The position numbers and the translations under genes are program-made. 64,000 nucleotides of DNA. It comes from Sphagnum compactum (lineage: Eukaryota > Bryophyta > Sphagnopsida > Sphagnales). Of this stretch, positions 35,401 to 47,371 are shown in pieces. How positions within the stretch are numbered: the first letter of the stretch is position 1; every line of letters begins with the position of its first letter. The stretch spans positions 3,162,001 through 3,226,000 of the forward strand of contig OZ234504.1 of assembly GCA_965153455.1 (NCBI GenBank). The letters are read 5' to 3'. Below the pieces are notes generated by a model that was given only the letters and a program-made list of their open reading frames with translations, did not search any database and was not told where the DNA came from.

Positions 35401-38400
35401 GATGATTTGGATGGGAGTTTATGAGGGATTGTGGGTTTCACAAGAAGCTCAAGTGACCCAAGATGCTTGATGGCCATTTTCAGAAAAGCACCTTCACCAC
35501 CTTCACATTCTTTTCCAGCACAGCAAAGGCCATACTCTGCCAGCACGTCGTGCAGAGTTACCAGAAGAGCTATCTGTACAACCCCGAAGTAACTGTTAAT
35601 GTTTGAGGAATTTTTCAGAGCAACATATATCAACACAAAAAGGTGCAAGCTCCAAAGGGCTTTAGTTCCAAAACCTGTTGTTCTATGGGGACAGCTGAAT
35701 GAAGATGCTGCAGCTGGCAGAATGATGTGGCAGCATCAACAAAGCAGTTGCTGTAGAACTGTGTACGGAGACTCAGATTGGCAAGACCAGAATGAGCTTT
35801 GCACGATGAGAGGGCTCCCACAAAGTTACAAATCAATGTCAGCAGTAGCATCTGAATCCGCCCAAGTATTGGTGGTAGGTGAACCATCATGGCCTGGAAA
35901 ACCAAGTTGAAGCCCCACTCCCAAAAACATGAATGAACTGAAATCTTTGAAGACCAGAAAGGCCACCAACACTACACTTTACAAAACCCTAACAAATAAA
36001 GAAAGGAAGAAAGCTTTCCAAACAGGAAAAAAGACAAGCACTTGACTTACCAAGCCCCCTTGTTCATCCATCTTCTCTTTGATGGAGGCTGTGCACCTTG
36101 AGATGTGCTTAACTTCATCAGCAACAAGATTCCAAACTCCAGTCTGATTGTGTTGTTCATGATCGAGTTCAGACTCTAACAAGTTGAATCCATTTGCAGC
36201 AGATGAAGGGGTGCTGCTTTCATCTGCATTGCTCTCCACAAGCCCAGCAGTACTACACAAGATTTTAAGCCTCCGTTCCCGGCATTCTAAAGCCAACAGA
36301 ATGTTGGGTGGTTTTGTCTTTTCACATGCCATGACTAGCATATCTAGTCCTTTTAGTTCATGAGATAATACAGCAGATTCCACTCTTTTCACTCCATCAC
36401 CTTTCCATGTGTGCCTACTGGATGCCCTGCCTTTGCCAGAAAGTAAAACAGGAGAAAGCAGCTTGATCAAACCTGCATACTCTCCTTGCTCAAGCATCCT
36501 AACTGCTGAGTGCTTTAGAAGGTTCTCCATTTGCAACTCATAGAGCTTGCCCTGAACACACTCCAGAGAGATTTCATTGTCCAGCTTGCAGTGTGGTAAC
36601 AACAGCAAGGGGTTAGGAGTTATGTGGGCCTGGGATTCAATCACCCGTTGACACCTTTCAAACTCTCTGTATGCCTGTTCCCACTGGCCAGAGTGTATCC
36701 ACAACCTACCACGCAGCCAAAACAAGCGTGCCCAGAATGACCAGTTATCATCTTCAACAGTGTTATTGATCCCTGAATTTCTCTCCCCAACATCATATGG
36801 ACTTTGTTCCAACATCTTATCATGCTCACTTGTACCAACCGTTTTGTACCCTTCTCCAGATGCTCTTGTATCTCTTTCTCTGGTTGACCTTGATTTCATC
36901 TGGCATCTCTCTTGGGAAGCTTCTGTTGCCTGCAAAGTAGCACTCTCCAAAAGACGGCAAAGATTGTAATTGCAATCACTTAAACACTGTGATGCAGTGA
37001 CATCGTTAGTGGCAGATGTGGCCATGTCCATGTAGACTTCTGCAAGAAACAAGCTGCATCCAGGACTACGATTAGCTGCCCATGTGCGCATCAGCTTGTC
37101 AAGAAACAACAACCAGGAGAGTGACTTTCTTTGCATTGGACTGCTAGCCACCACATGCTCCAACAACTTCTGGCCTACCTCAAAGATCCCACTGTTTACA
37201 GCATTCTCTTTTAGAAATTGGAGAACACTCCTCTCCTCTTCATTGGTGATTGAATCCAAGTGATTTCCTCCCTGCTGCATCTCAGCCTGCAGATGCATGC
37301 TGGCCCCAACAATGTGTATTGTGTTGTCATAGTCATTCAGGGACCTCAGAGTTCCTGACTGTGAGTTAGCCCTATTTATGCTCTCTGGTACAGATCCAAA
37401 TATACTACTGGTGTTCGGTGGAACTGTGCAGATAACAAAAGGCTCAAGTCCTTTCTTTAAAGCTTTGGCAGGGTCCTTACTTTGTCCTAAGTTGACGAAT
37501 CCATCTTCCTCTTTGTCAAGCCTGCGACCACTCCTAAGCTTCTCTAAGCGAGTACTGCGCCGTTCATGTGATGGTTGCTCCCAGTCATACGAATCTACTG
37601 GTTTGAGCCCCTCTAGTTTCTCACATACCAATAGGTGTCTTGATTCTGATCTGTCTTTCACACCATTAACACTCAAATCTGTACTCATGTGTCCTTCTTC
37701 AAGAACCTCTGCCACCTCCTGATCACCACATATGTTTTGGTCAGAGAGCACAGCAGCTGTCATTGCTGATCCATCTCTATTATCTTCATCCAATCTGGCA
37801 CCTTCTTCTAGTCCCATCTCTTGCTCTTCCAGTGCTCCTTTTACCTTATTCCCAGCAGAAGGATCAATAGACTTTGGATTTGCTTTCTGCACCAAGAATG
37901 TTACAGCAGCATTGACAAGTCCAGAAGGCTTAGCAGAGGCTGGATTCTTCTCTTCACCAGATCCATTTCCTCCTGGTGAAACCACAATCTGTGAGCTGAG
38001 TAATGTCTCTCTATCTTTCCAAAACTTGTCTCCTTTCAGTACATCTGTAACTGCATTGACCAGAGCAAACCATGAAGCCTCAGGTAGACTTACATCTATT
38101 GTGTACATCTTGCTCTTCTTCAGGCGTTGATCACTTTCATGTGTTGTATCCAGCTTGCGTTTATTTGAGAAAGATAGGCTGAAGTGTTCTGGTGTTAATA
38201 AGTCAATGCCATGGACAGACTGTCCTTGTCGTAAAATCAAACCCTCTCGAACTTCCAGGATGTCCACACTCCGTTCAATTGCATGCTTGATTTGCAACGC
38301 TCGAGGATGGGATGGTGATAAGCGCAGTAGCTGCTTGGCAATTGCAAGACATGCCACTTCATCTCCGATGGCAATCAGAACCTCTGCCAGTTTCTCCATG

Positions 38401-39559
38401 CAGCTCCCTGCAGTTCCCAAGAAGAAACTTACCTGTCAGCAGAAACCAGAGGCACTAAGGACAGGATGTGCACCAAAAGAGTAGAATCCACCAAGATGTT
38501 TACAAATGCTTCTTAGGACAATGGGAGCTCACAGTGTCGGGGGTTGCAATGTAATCCCTGCTCAAATGCCCGGCGAGCGACATTGAGTTCACCCAATGAA
38601 CATGCAAGTGTCCCAAGACGGTTCCACAAGACAACATCTTTACTGTCAATTGCAGCAGCTTGTAGATAGCACTCCAGTGCACTGTTGTAGTGATCAGACC
38701 CCTGCTTTGAGAATGTTTCGGCTAAATTCTTCAAGGTGGAGTACCTGGAGGTTTGTAACAATGCAATCCATCAGGCAAATTAACTAATGCTGCATGTTAG
38801 ACCACAAGCTTCAAACCATTTCCATCCCAAAGCTATACATGACAATGAGATACTAGTACTTGTATTTGCACAAAGGACAAAGCAACAAAGCAAACCTCAA
38901 TTGAAGCATTGGGCCAGTGCCAGTCGCATTCTCAATCTGAAAGCATAGAAAAGCACATCAAACATCAGAAGGAATTTCATGGAAGTAGAGATGACCTCGT
39001 TGACATCTCTTGTAAAGGAATACATAAGAGACACATTAGCATGGTTAGTGTGTTAACTACCTGTGCCTTCAGAGATATAGGGTCTTCTAAGATGGCCTGG
39101 AAAAGCATTTGTGCCTCCACAAATTGCCCTTGTTGCAGATGCAATAGTGCTTCTCCATACATTTGTGTAAGCCAAGACTCCTGTAATAGGAAATGAATGA
39201 GAACATGACAAGAAATAGATGCCAGATACCCAAAAGCACAACTCATGTCACAGCTTCCAAATATCTATATATTGCAGACAGTACTCATAGTACCAATTGA
39301 TACAGACCTGTGCTTCTTTTGTGGGTGCCAGATGCTCCACATGACTCTTTGAGGTCTCCACATCATTGATGGCTGTGATGGAGAACTACCACACAAAAAC
39401 ATCATTTCAATCAACAAATACAACTGGGAGAGTTGCTTACAGTCTACTACAATTTTCCAGTAGAAAGAAAATGCTCACAATGCCAATTGCACCAATGAAA
39501 GTGAGACACTGAAAAAGAAACTGAATGTGCAACAAGACACCTCGGAATCAACTTACCAT
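29407..39559 (-). CDS. CABIN1: CABIN1/Hir3-like subunit of the HIR histone-chaperone complex, 19 exons
   Basis: Scaffold subunit of the nuclear HIRA/UBN/CABIN1 complex, which deposits histone H3.3-H4 outside replication. Coding exons: 39559-39557, 39385-39308, 39180-39061, 38936-38896, 38744-38533, 38407-36051, 35893-35675, 35573-35028, 34710-34102, 33790-33635, 33486-33329, 33149-32957, 32796-32635, 32466-32174, 31825-31657, 31498-31254, 31005-30228, 30048-29976, 29696-29407. They total 6,702 nt (2,233 aa) and all junctions keep frame. TPR-like helices open the protein ([42 protein letters not shown]). Conserved later blocks include [85 protein letters not shown] and [14 protein letters not shown], all in family order. 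It is somewhat longer than I remember for the Arabidopsis protein, mainly in the large sixth exon. The initiator ATG is alone in its coding exon. Confidence 0.92.
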
Positions 39560-39978
39560 CTTTTTGCAGTGCAGTTGTGTGTAACTGGCTGTCCCTTAAT
39601 TACACTCCTCCAAACTGCAAATGATGTGAACTTCCTGTTGTAGGAAACTTAGGTTTGCATGAAAGCAGAGTGGAGATGGAGAGATTCACAAAGGCACAGA
39701 GACAAATTGCTAACAAGTACAGCAATGGAACAGCCAACAATCCTGAAGGACACTCACTGCACCTTGTTACATGGATTTGGTTATGAAGAGTGTGGGCTGC
39801 AATTCTTCATATTGCTTCAAGTCATCCATCACACATCGTATCCAAATATAGCCAAAGAATCTGGCTCGGAATCTGCAGGTCAAAGGTGGATCAGCACTGG
39901 ACTACCCATCCAGATATTCATGAATAATTCACAAATTATTTTATCTCAAATTGGGGCATGGGTATAGAAGGATTTACA

Positions 39979-40335
39979 TTAACATTCATCTTGACAACCA
40001 TGGCATTCTTTTTCTTGATCAGTAACAAGGTGTTGAATTGACATATTTATGAAGATGACAACAACCACCACCCAAGATATAGCAATCATAAAACTCATGA
40101 GAACCGAGAAATCTCCATGCTCACAATTAAGAAAGCCAGAACAACCCAAGATAGCAAGCATTAAAAGCCATAGGAACCTGGTCATGCTTGCAGAGAATGT
40201 ACTTGTCTTGCATGTCTCCACATTTGAAGAAGCTGGTAGGGAAACAAACATGCATGGTGTTGTGAGTGGTCTCTTCTCCTCTTGCAAAATGGTTTCAATC
40301 TGTCTACCTAGGGAAAAACAGATCCCAAATCCCAT
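39979..40335 (-). CDS. Hypothetical small membrane protein ORF, 118 aa
   Basis: ATG-initiated frame with two hydrophobic segments (FLWLLMLAILGCSGFL and a VVVVVIFIN-containing stretch) separated by an acidic loop, and a Cys-rich C-terminus. I recognise no family. It lies upstream of CABIN1 on the same strand and could be part of that gene's upstream region rather than a gene. Confidence 0.25.
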   Translation of the reverse strand: MGFGICFSLGRQIETILQEEKRPLTTPCMFVSLPASSNVETCKTSTFSASMTRFLWLLMLAILGCSGFLNCEHGDFSVLMSFMIAISWVVVVVIFINMSIQHLVTDQEKECHGCQDEC

Positions 40336-41408
40336 TTAGAGATGCATCATACTAGAAACATTGCAGTTACAACATAGGCATGCCATTGCACACAAGTTCT
40401 ACAATACTTTTGATATTCCTTTTGGTGGGAGATGAGTAAAACAATAGTTCTGTCCATGCACCCGTGAAACCCAATTGAGTGTTTCAAAAATGCACTGTTG
40501 TATAATAGGAAATCAATTGTTGAGGTTTGGACTTGCTCTCTTCAAAAGTTGAGAGGCAATTTCAGCATGACATTAATCAAGGAGAGTACAGAAGGGGTAC
40601 ATAGAGGGAGAGTACAGGAGAATCCTTGCATTTCAGGTGAGAAGAAACAAAGATGAAAAGCAAAGAAACAGATTCTTGCATTGAAAAGCATGCGACCACA
40701 TTCTAAGACAAAATTGCACTCAGGAGGCAAAAAAAAAAAAACAAAACTTTCTCAAACAAAACTTCTTCCGAGGTGTAGGTCGTCACACACTACATCAAGA
40801 AAATCCTCAAGATCCAATCACCCATCACTGACTGATGTCATAGATACACTCGTTCCTGATAGTTCCCACATACCTTTGTTCAGGTGATCAGTCAGAGTGA
40901 TGAAGCATGTCTTGACAAATCCCATTCACAAAGCATTCCAGCTCCTGAGCTGATACGACGACGACGACGACGACGACGACATGCAAAAATTGTTTACAGT
41001 TCGATCAAGAAATCGCACTCAACTCCCCCGCAAAAATCAAGCATTGCCTACATTGTTCCACCCGCAGTGCGTCTTCGTTTCCTTGCACCATCCTGAAGAG
41101 CTCCTCCTCATCCCTCCAAACACCCTCACGTGTACACGAGTTGCTGTATACGAGCAGCAGCGGGGTAGTTAAAGGAAGGTCAATCGTGGATTAGGGTTCT
41201 ATGCTCGAGGTCAAATCATGCGAGAACGTCGTGTTCGACAAGGTTCCCGTACTTAGGGTTTGGTGCTCATTTGCGGAAAGTGTAGTGTAATTTTTGTTCT
41301 TTTCCGAGGTTCGCGTGTTTTTTTTGCGATTATCTGTGTTTTTGTTCGCATCGTACGAAGCGGAGGGTTGGCGTTTTTGTCGAAGGGAGCGGACGGAGGG
41401 GACGGGGG
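40336..41408. other. Spacer and leader region of the BED-finger gene
   Basis: It contains a GAC/ACG trinucleotide run at about 40954-40979 and a GC-richer stretch from about 41220 that is probably the promoter and 5' leader of the gene starting at 41409. No other gene is recognised. Confidence 0.5.
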
Positions 41409-42334
41409 ATGGTGAAAGTGAAGGGGGTGGAGTGGAACCATGTGGTGGTGGTAAAGGAGCCGGAAAAGCATGGCATGGCCACGCTCGTCAGGTGCGCACA
41501 CTGCGAGAAGGAGTTCCAGGGGAACGCCATGCGTATACGGGCGCACTTGCTAGGCAACAAGCGCTCCGCGGGGGTTTCCGGCTGCCCGTCTTGTCCCGAG
41601 GAGGCGTGGGAGGAGCTTCGCACCATCGATGAGGCCAAGTGCTTGACGAAGCGGAAGCGGGAGGCGCGGAGGGGACTCAGGGCGACGTCCACAGCGTTGG
41701 AGAATGGAGCGTTAGATAACGGACTGCAGATGGAGCTTATGACGTCGCTGCAGAAGGGAGAGAAGACGGCCGTGGAGCAAGCGTTCAGGAACATGGTGTT
41801 TCAAGCCGGTGGATTACCTCTCAATTTCGTCAGTGTCTCCCCCTTCAAAGCGGTACTCTTTCTCCATCTAACTTATCTTTCTCTCTTGTCTCCACCATGT
41901 GTGGCACTGCGTTCTCCCTCTCCAATTGTTCGCAATTTCCTCAGAAATGCTGGTGTTCTCGATCACCACAATTCTGCCGCAAAATTGCTTCGTGTAAGTG
42001 GTGTTTTGTAGTTCTACATGACCTCTGCAATTGTGAAGATTTGTGTGAATTTCTCATGCATAGCTTGTGTGTGTGCGCTCAATCGTGGTGTTTTTGGCAG
42101 GGTGGTTTGGCAACAACAACAGCCACAACGGATCTGGGGACATTCTTTGAAGGCTTTGGAGTCCGAGAGGAAACAGTAACGAAGATAAAGGAGATGGGAT
42201 TTACAGGGAAGACATTCATGTCAAATCTGGACGAACTCCCCTCGCTTCTTGAGTCAATTAAGCAACACTGCCATCTAAGTGTTGGAGAAGAGTGGGGTAT
42301 CAAAGGTGCTGCAAAGAAGTGGCAGAAAGGTTAA
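41409..42334 (+). CDS. BED-type zinc-finger protein with hAT-derived features and possible SAM-like C-terminus, 2 exons
   Basis: Exons 41409-41993 and 42101-42334 join in phase 0 at a CGT/GTAAGT donor and GGCAG acceptor, giving 272 aa. Residues 25-65 carry a BED-like finger (CAHCEKEFQGNAMRIRAHLL), followed by a Cys pair (GCPSCPEE). A block ending AFRNMVFQAGGLPLNFVSVS near residues 122-147 resembles the start of the DUF659 region of plant hAT transposases. The transposase catalytic core and dimerisation domain are missing. The C-terminus (TFFEGFGVREETVTKIKEMG ... FMSNLDELPSLL) looks like a small SAM-like helical module. The reading frame is intact and GC-richer than its flanks, suggesting a retained, possibly domesticated, gene. 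An alternative splice near 41850 cannot be excluded. DNA binding is inferred. Confidence 0.65.
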
Positions 42335-45017
42335 TCCATTTTTGTTGCCTGCTGATCTTTCCATGTCTTTCATGTTTAAGCCTTGCTCATAGTACAGTTG
42401 CACCTAGCCATGATTCTTCCTATCTGTGTCCTCCTGTTGGAGCTTTTCTCACAAAGATTTCTTCCACTCCTGCTTGGATCAGTAAATTTTCTGAAGCAAT
42501 ACTACTGCTTTGCTTCCTTCTGGTTTGCAGATTGCTCATTTGTTTTTGCTCAACCAGATGGGGAGAAGTGGTGTGAACCTGAGAATGGTGCAGTAAATGA
42601 TTGCCTTCGTAAGTGCAGTTTGAAGAAGTCCTTTTCTGCTGTTTTTGTGCTTTACGTAGAACATTTGTTTGATTTTTCCAATTAAGAACACTTCTGTGCT
42701 GATCAGCTTTCCTATTGTCTGGTGCAATAATAACTTCTTAGGGGTCTGGAATGTGTGTGGGAATGTGTGTAGCTCAAAGCTAGCTCCAGGAAGGAGCTTT
42801 CAGATTCAGCATGAGATACAGACGAGTCTGGAATGATGGATACAAGGAGGAGTAGAATATGATACAGCACTAGCAAATGTGGCTGAAGAATGTAAGATGC
42901 ATGTGCTTCTAGCTATCACTACCTTTTGAAGGCTTGTAGCTGGTGGGTGATGACTTGGTAAAATTAAATGAACAGTCTTTGTTTGGATATGGAAGCAAAG
43001 TAGAAACATTGTTTAATACATAACATATTTGGTACTGGCAGGTTTACTAGTGCTGGTGAAGATGATTTAAGCAGTTGGTAAATGAGGTGTAGGAGACAAA
43101 CTTCATAGGAGATGATGAAGGTGGTGGTAATAGAGGTGTAGGAGAGAGCTGCAGAGAGAGATGACGAGATCATTCCAACAAGGAGGTTTGGTTTAGTTCT
43201 TAAGCATGATCAGCTATAAACCAGAACTTGTACATACTTGTAGCTTCTGACAATGGTCCAATCCTCCATTGGTTAATCTGTAAAGAGAGAGTTGAGTCAT
43301 TGTTTTGGGTTAGATTTGAGTGCTTGACTGTTTTATCATTGAGCAGACAGTGTGAAGATCTCTTATCTTCTTGTGATAGTTGAATAAATGGTATTATTTT
43401 CTATGTTCTTTTAGTCCTGTGGTCTTTGCTCAGTAGAGTATCATAATAGCACCAGGCTACTTACTGGAGTCTTGTAGCCATAGACCTTGGGCCAAGATGG
43501 ATAGAGCAATATCTGCTTGTTGGAGGTAAAGCTTTGATGAGATAAATTACAGTTAGTTACATGTATGATCTTTTGCACAGCATTTCTGATTTCTGTCTGT
43601 TTGAGCATTTCCTCCTGTTGTGAGGCTTGACTTCAATCAGACATTGAGTGTTGCCTGTATGGCTTGGAGATGTTCATATATTGGGAAAGAGAAGCTCTGG
43701 AGCTACATGCATAAGAACCTGAGTTTCAAAATGCTGGGGGGCAGAAGCTTCATCTTCTCCTTTTGAGTCCTGAAAAGAGTATAATACGGTTAGTATTGAT
43801 TCTCTCTTCACTTCATCTCTCCTCCTTTTTGGTTCCTTTCTATTTTGACTGTTCTTTGTGTTACCCTTCCTGTTTTCCTTCGGTGCCTTTTCCATTGTGT
43901 CTATTGAGCTGACAGCAGTATGGCCGATTCTTTTTCCACTGAGATGTTACCTTCAGTGAGAATTGGCTAGTGCATTAATGCTCATTGAAACCTTGGGAAC
44001 TCTATTGTAATATGCTCTAGAACTGTTGTCAACTTTGTGTTTGGGGTTTAGGGTTGTTGTGGAGTTTCACCATGATCTTATAGAAATCATACACTGACCA
44101 GGGTGACAATGTGATTAGTAAAGAGGCAACTTTACTTCAACAGTGCGGTGTCTACATCAGCAATACGTTTAAGGTTTGCGTTGGGAAAAATGTACTTCTG
44201 TAGCAATGGAGCCGACTAGTCAATCATGATGTTGTGTTCTATTACTAATACCATACCTGCCACTGATGATCAGCAGTTTTTGCTGAAGTAATGAGTTATT
44301 GAGAAAAATTAGGTCTGGTGGCCTCAATTCTCAATTTGAATATTTCTGATTTTGGGAGAGTATTTATTCAACTATGAAGGTTTCAGCTCAAATAAAGTTT
44401 TAGCTGGTTGCTTAGACATAATGACTACATCTTGGCACTGCAAAGGTTTAGTGTTCAATTCCTCTCAACTTCAGCTGGTACAGTAGAAAATTAATTTTCT
44501 TTCCAACCGGCCATCTTGGGAATTATTAAATTCTAAACATCAATGACTGGGAAGGTATGCAAAAAGGGTTGTTTCTAATTGCCAACATTTTGACCTTTGG
44601 AAACATCGATATAGTTGCTGCAAAAAGATTTATCTTGTATTTGCAAATTTTATTCTTCAATAGATTGGGTATACTAGAATAAAGTTTCTTATTTATTTAT
44701 TTATTTACTCATGTATGAATTCTGAAGTGTAGAATTCCGTATAGATTTTAATTTTTTGTAGTATGTTGATTTTTCATTGTTGGTGCATGACTTTCAAAGT
44801 GCAGGCTTTTGACTAACAATCTAACAAGATGAAAGAATTTTTTTTTCAGTTTCTTGATTTCGCAAAGGTGACCAACGTCTGCTGGAAATACATGTTCTTC
44901 CATTTTTTTCGTGAGAACATTTCCACAAAATTGTAAAAGTTCACCACAAAACAAGTAATTGGATCACCCTCAAAGCATGATCATTAGGTTGAGACAAAGC
45001 AAGATAATGAGTAGATA
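42335..45017. other. Spacer between the BED-finger gene and the Tigger element
   Basis: The first part is likely 3' untranslated sequence. Short frames here show no recognised domain. A TTTA microsatellite lies near 44689-44707. Confidence 0.5.
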
Positions 45018-45280
45018 CAGTAGAACCTCTATAAACTGATCCCCCCAAATTTTATAACCTCTCAAATTTTATCACTCCGGCCCGGTCCATCAATGGGACC
45101 AGGCAAAAATTTTATATTCTTATAACTTATCACTTTTCCTCTTTCTCGACAATTTTATAATTTTATAATTCGTTTATTTCTCGATCAGTTATGGTGGAAA
45201 TAGCTAGTGATAGGCCTCTGTTTAAGACTATTCTCGTGGAGATGGCGTACTCTGTCATTCATCTTCACAATCGAGTCAAC

Positions 45281-45869
45281 AAAAGCAAGATAACTGTCCT
45301 TTTGCTGATACTGCTCCTCGACAATTGCAGTGCGCACATCAAAGACGTCGATCTGGAAAAGTTCAACATTCAACTAAAGAACACAACATTGCTCTACCTG
45401 CCGCCAAACACCACTTCGAAAATTCAGCTATGCGACGCTGGAATCATTCGCACATTCAAGGCCTATTACCGCCGTCGATTCAACAACCAACTGCTGTCAA
45501 GGATTGAAAGCAGCGTCGCAGACCTGGAGAAGATCAACCTCCTTGACGGCATCCAAAACGCCATCGCAGCCTGGAAGCAAGATGTCCAGTCAACGACCAT
45601 CAAGAACTGTTTCCAGCACTGTCAACTCCGCTCAGATGCGACCGCCACCCAGGAAATCGAACCCCCCGCTGAACTGGTCGCTGAACTGGAAGAGCAGATT
45701 CGTTAGTTCCATTATCGCAACCCCATGGAAATCCTCAACCTTCTCAACTATCCTGACGAGGAGACAGTTACCAGCGTGCCCACCGACGATGACATTACAG
45801 AGGCTATCATCGAGCAATTCCAGCCATCGCCGCTGCCCGTGGACAATGACGATGACGACGACAGCTAGG
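45281..45869 (+). pseudogene. C-terminal half of Tigger transposase, on the inverted segment
   Basis: Plus-strand reading shows the DDE_1 block LLLDNCSAHI (second catalytic Asp), then LLYLPPNTTSKIQLCDAGII with the expected third acidic residue, and FKAYYRRRF. An in-frame TAG at 45704-45706 interrupts it; the frame resumes immediately (HYRNPMEILNLLNYP) and runs to an acidic tail ending DDDDDS and a stop near 45869. It lies on the strand opposite to the N-terminal half, so no transcript can join them. Confidence 0.85.
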
Positions 45870-45881
45870 AGCTTCCGGTGG

Positions 45882-46769
45882 TCACATCGGGGGAGGCATC
45901 GGAGATGCTTTCCAAGCTCCAGCTCTTCTAGTTATCACCGTCCGTCCATCCATGCGCCGATCAAAAGCCGTTAGCCATAGTTTGAAGACGTTTTGTGTCA
46001 TCCAGGCATTTTTGTTGGCGTGGTACTTGCAGTCGAGGTTGTCGATGTTGATGTTCTTGAAGCAATGGGGGCGAAACGACTTGCCGATGATCCAGAGTGG
46101 CAGTTTGTCAGACCCGTCAGTGTTGCAGCATACAGTGATGGTGATGCGTTCCTTGTTCTGCTTGCGGCCTTCGAGCTGTCTGGTGGCAAGCGAGTTGTCG
46201 GCTTGCATACGATAGAAAAGCCCAGTTTCGTCCATGTTGTATATGTCAGCAAGTGCATACTGGTCCAGGATTGTGCGGATGCGTGGCAGGGACTCCTCGA
46301 TGATCTCCGTGTCCGCAGCAACACTCTCGCCAAATCGACGGTGCGACCGTATCTGATGCCGTTGCTTGAATTTGGCCAGCCATCCGCTCGAGAACTCGAA
46401 TTTTGGCGCGTCAGGATGCAGCCTCTCTAGGAATTGGGCAGCCTTTTGGCGGATCATCTCCCTGCTGATGTTGATATTAGCCTGGTACGCCTCCACCCAC
46501 TGCGCCAAGGCTTCATCCACATCCTAATACATGACCGGTCGTCGGGTTTTAGTGTTCCAATTTACAGTTTCCTCCCATGCCAGCAGCTCCGCCGAACACT
46601 GCAAAGTGTTGCTGATTGTCGCTTGCGTCACTGTCACTTGGTGAATCTCCTCCAACCACTTCACCAGGGCCCTCTGACTAAGGGCTGGGTTGTCCCTCTT
46701 ATATCGACAGAGGGTAATGCGCAGGGACTCCCTCAGATGGCTGCGGGCTGGTTTGGGGGACTTCACCAT
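45882..46769 (-). pseudogene. N-terminal half of Tigger transposase
   Basis: Starting near an in-frame ATG at about 46769 the minus strand encodes a pogo-type helix-turn-helix (LSQRALVKWLEEIHQV) with an in-frame TAG at 46524-46526. After it comes the CENP-B-like second helix-turn-helix (QWVEAYQANINISREMIRQK ... FEFSSGWLAKFKQRH) and the first DDE block with YNMDETGLFYR (first catalytic Asp) and LPLWIIGKSFRP. Homology ends at FDRRMDGR near 45930, exactly before the second catalytic Asp, which is on the other strand. Confidence 0.85.
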
Positions 46770-47371
46770 TGTTGGTTGCTGGTGAAGAAAAAAAACGGGT
46801 CCTGCCCTGCTTTTATGCACAAGCAGTGTAACAAAGTCGATCTACAAGTCTTTGTATTCGCTCGGCAACTGAGCTACATACTGTATCTGGGGATACAGTT
46901 TGAAGTAGAAACTGGTCGTTCGTCGATTTTCCAGAATGTTCCCTGATGTTCCATCCCTACCGATTCATGTGGATCTGACCGGATTAATCAAATATTGTAT
47001 CGACAAGAAGGCTCCAGAACGTTCCGTGACTTTCCAAGAGGTCTCTGCGACCTTGTGTAGAGTGTAGCTCAGATTTGTACCGTGTATATCTAGTTTAGGG
47101 CAAAGTGTGAAGTGCGTTGGAGGGACAATACTCCGGTTACAAGCAGGTTCGGAAAAAAAGTGCTGGACTTCAGATGTTTTTCACCCTTTTTCTCTGCCAA
47201 AGACGGGTTGCCTCAATGATAACAAATGCAAAGAAAATGGGAAAAAAGAGTAGCCTGCAGCTTTTGAACCCTGCGCCTCACAGTTCCAAACTCTCCCATA
47301 ACTTATAACCTCTCAAGCTTTATCACTGGCTGCCGGTCCCTAGGTGATAAAATTATAGAGGTTCTACTGTA

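Larger units (their letters stand above)
45018..47369 (-). mobile_element. pogo/Tigger-type DNA transposon, decayed, 2,352 bp
   Basis: The left end starts CAGTAGAACCTCTATAA at 45018 and the right end finishes with its reverse complement at 47369. Both are flanked directly by TA (45016-45017 and 47370-47371), the expected pogo target duplication. Secondary repeats with ATAACCTCTCAA lie near both ends. The interior encodes a DDE_1 transposase in two oppositely oriented pieces, described separately. Local GC content is higher than in the flanks, fitting a younger or foreign insertion. Confidence 0.92.

Noticed and set aside
37378-38130. Plus-strand ORFs within CABIN1 exon 6
   Set aside because: Antisense shadows of the large coding exon.
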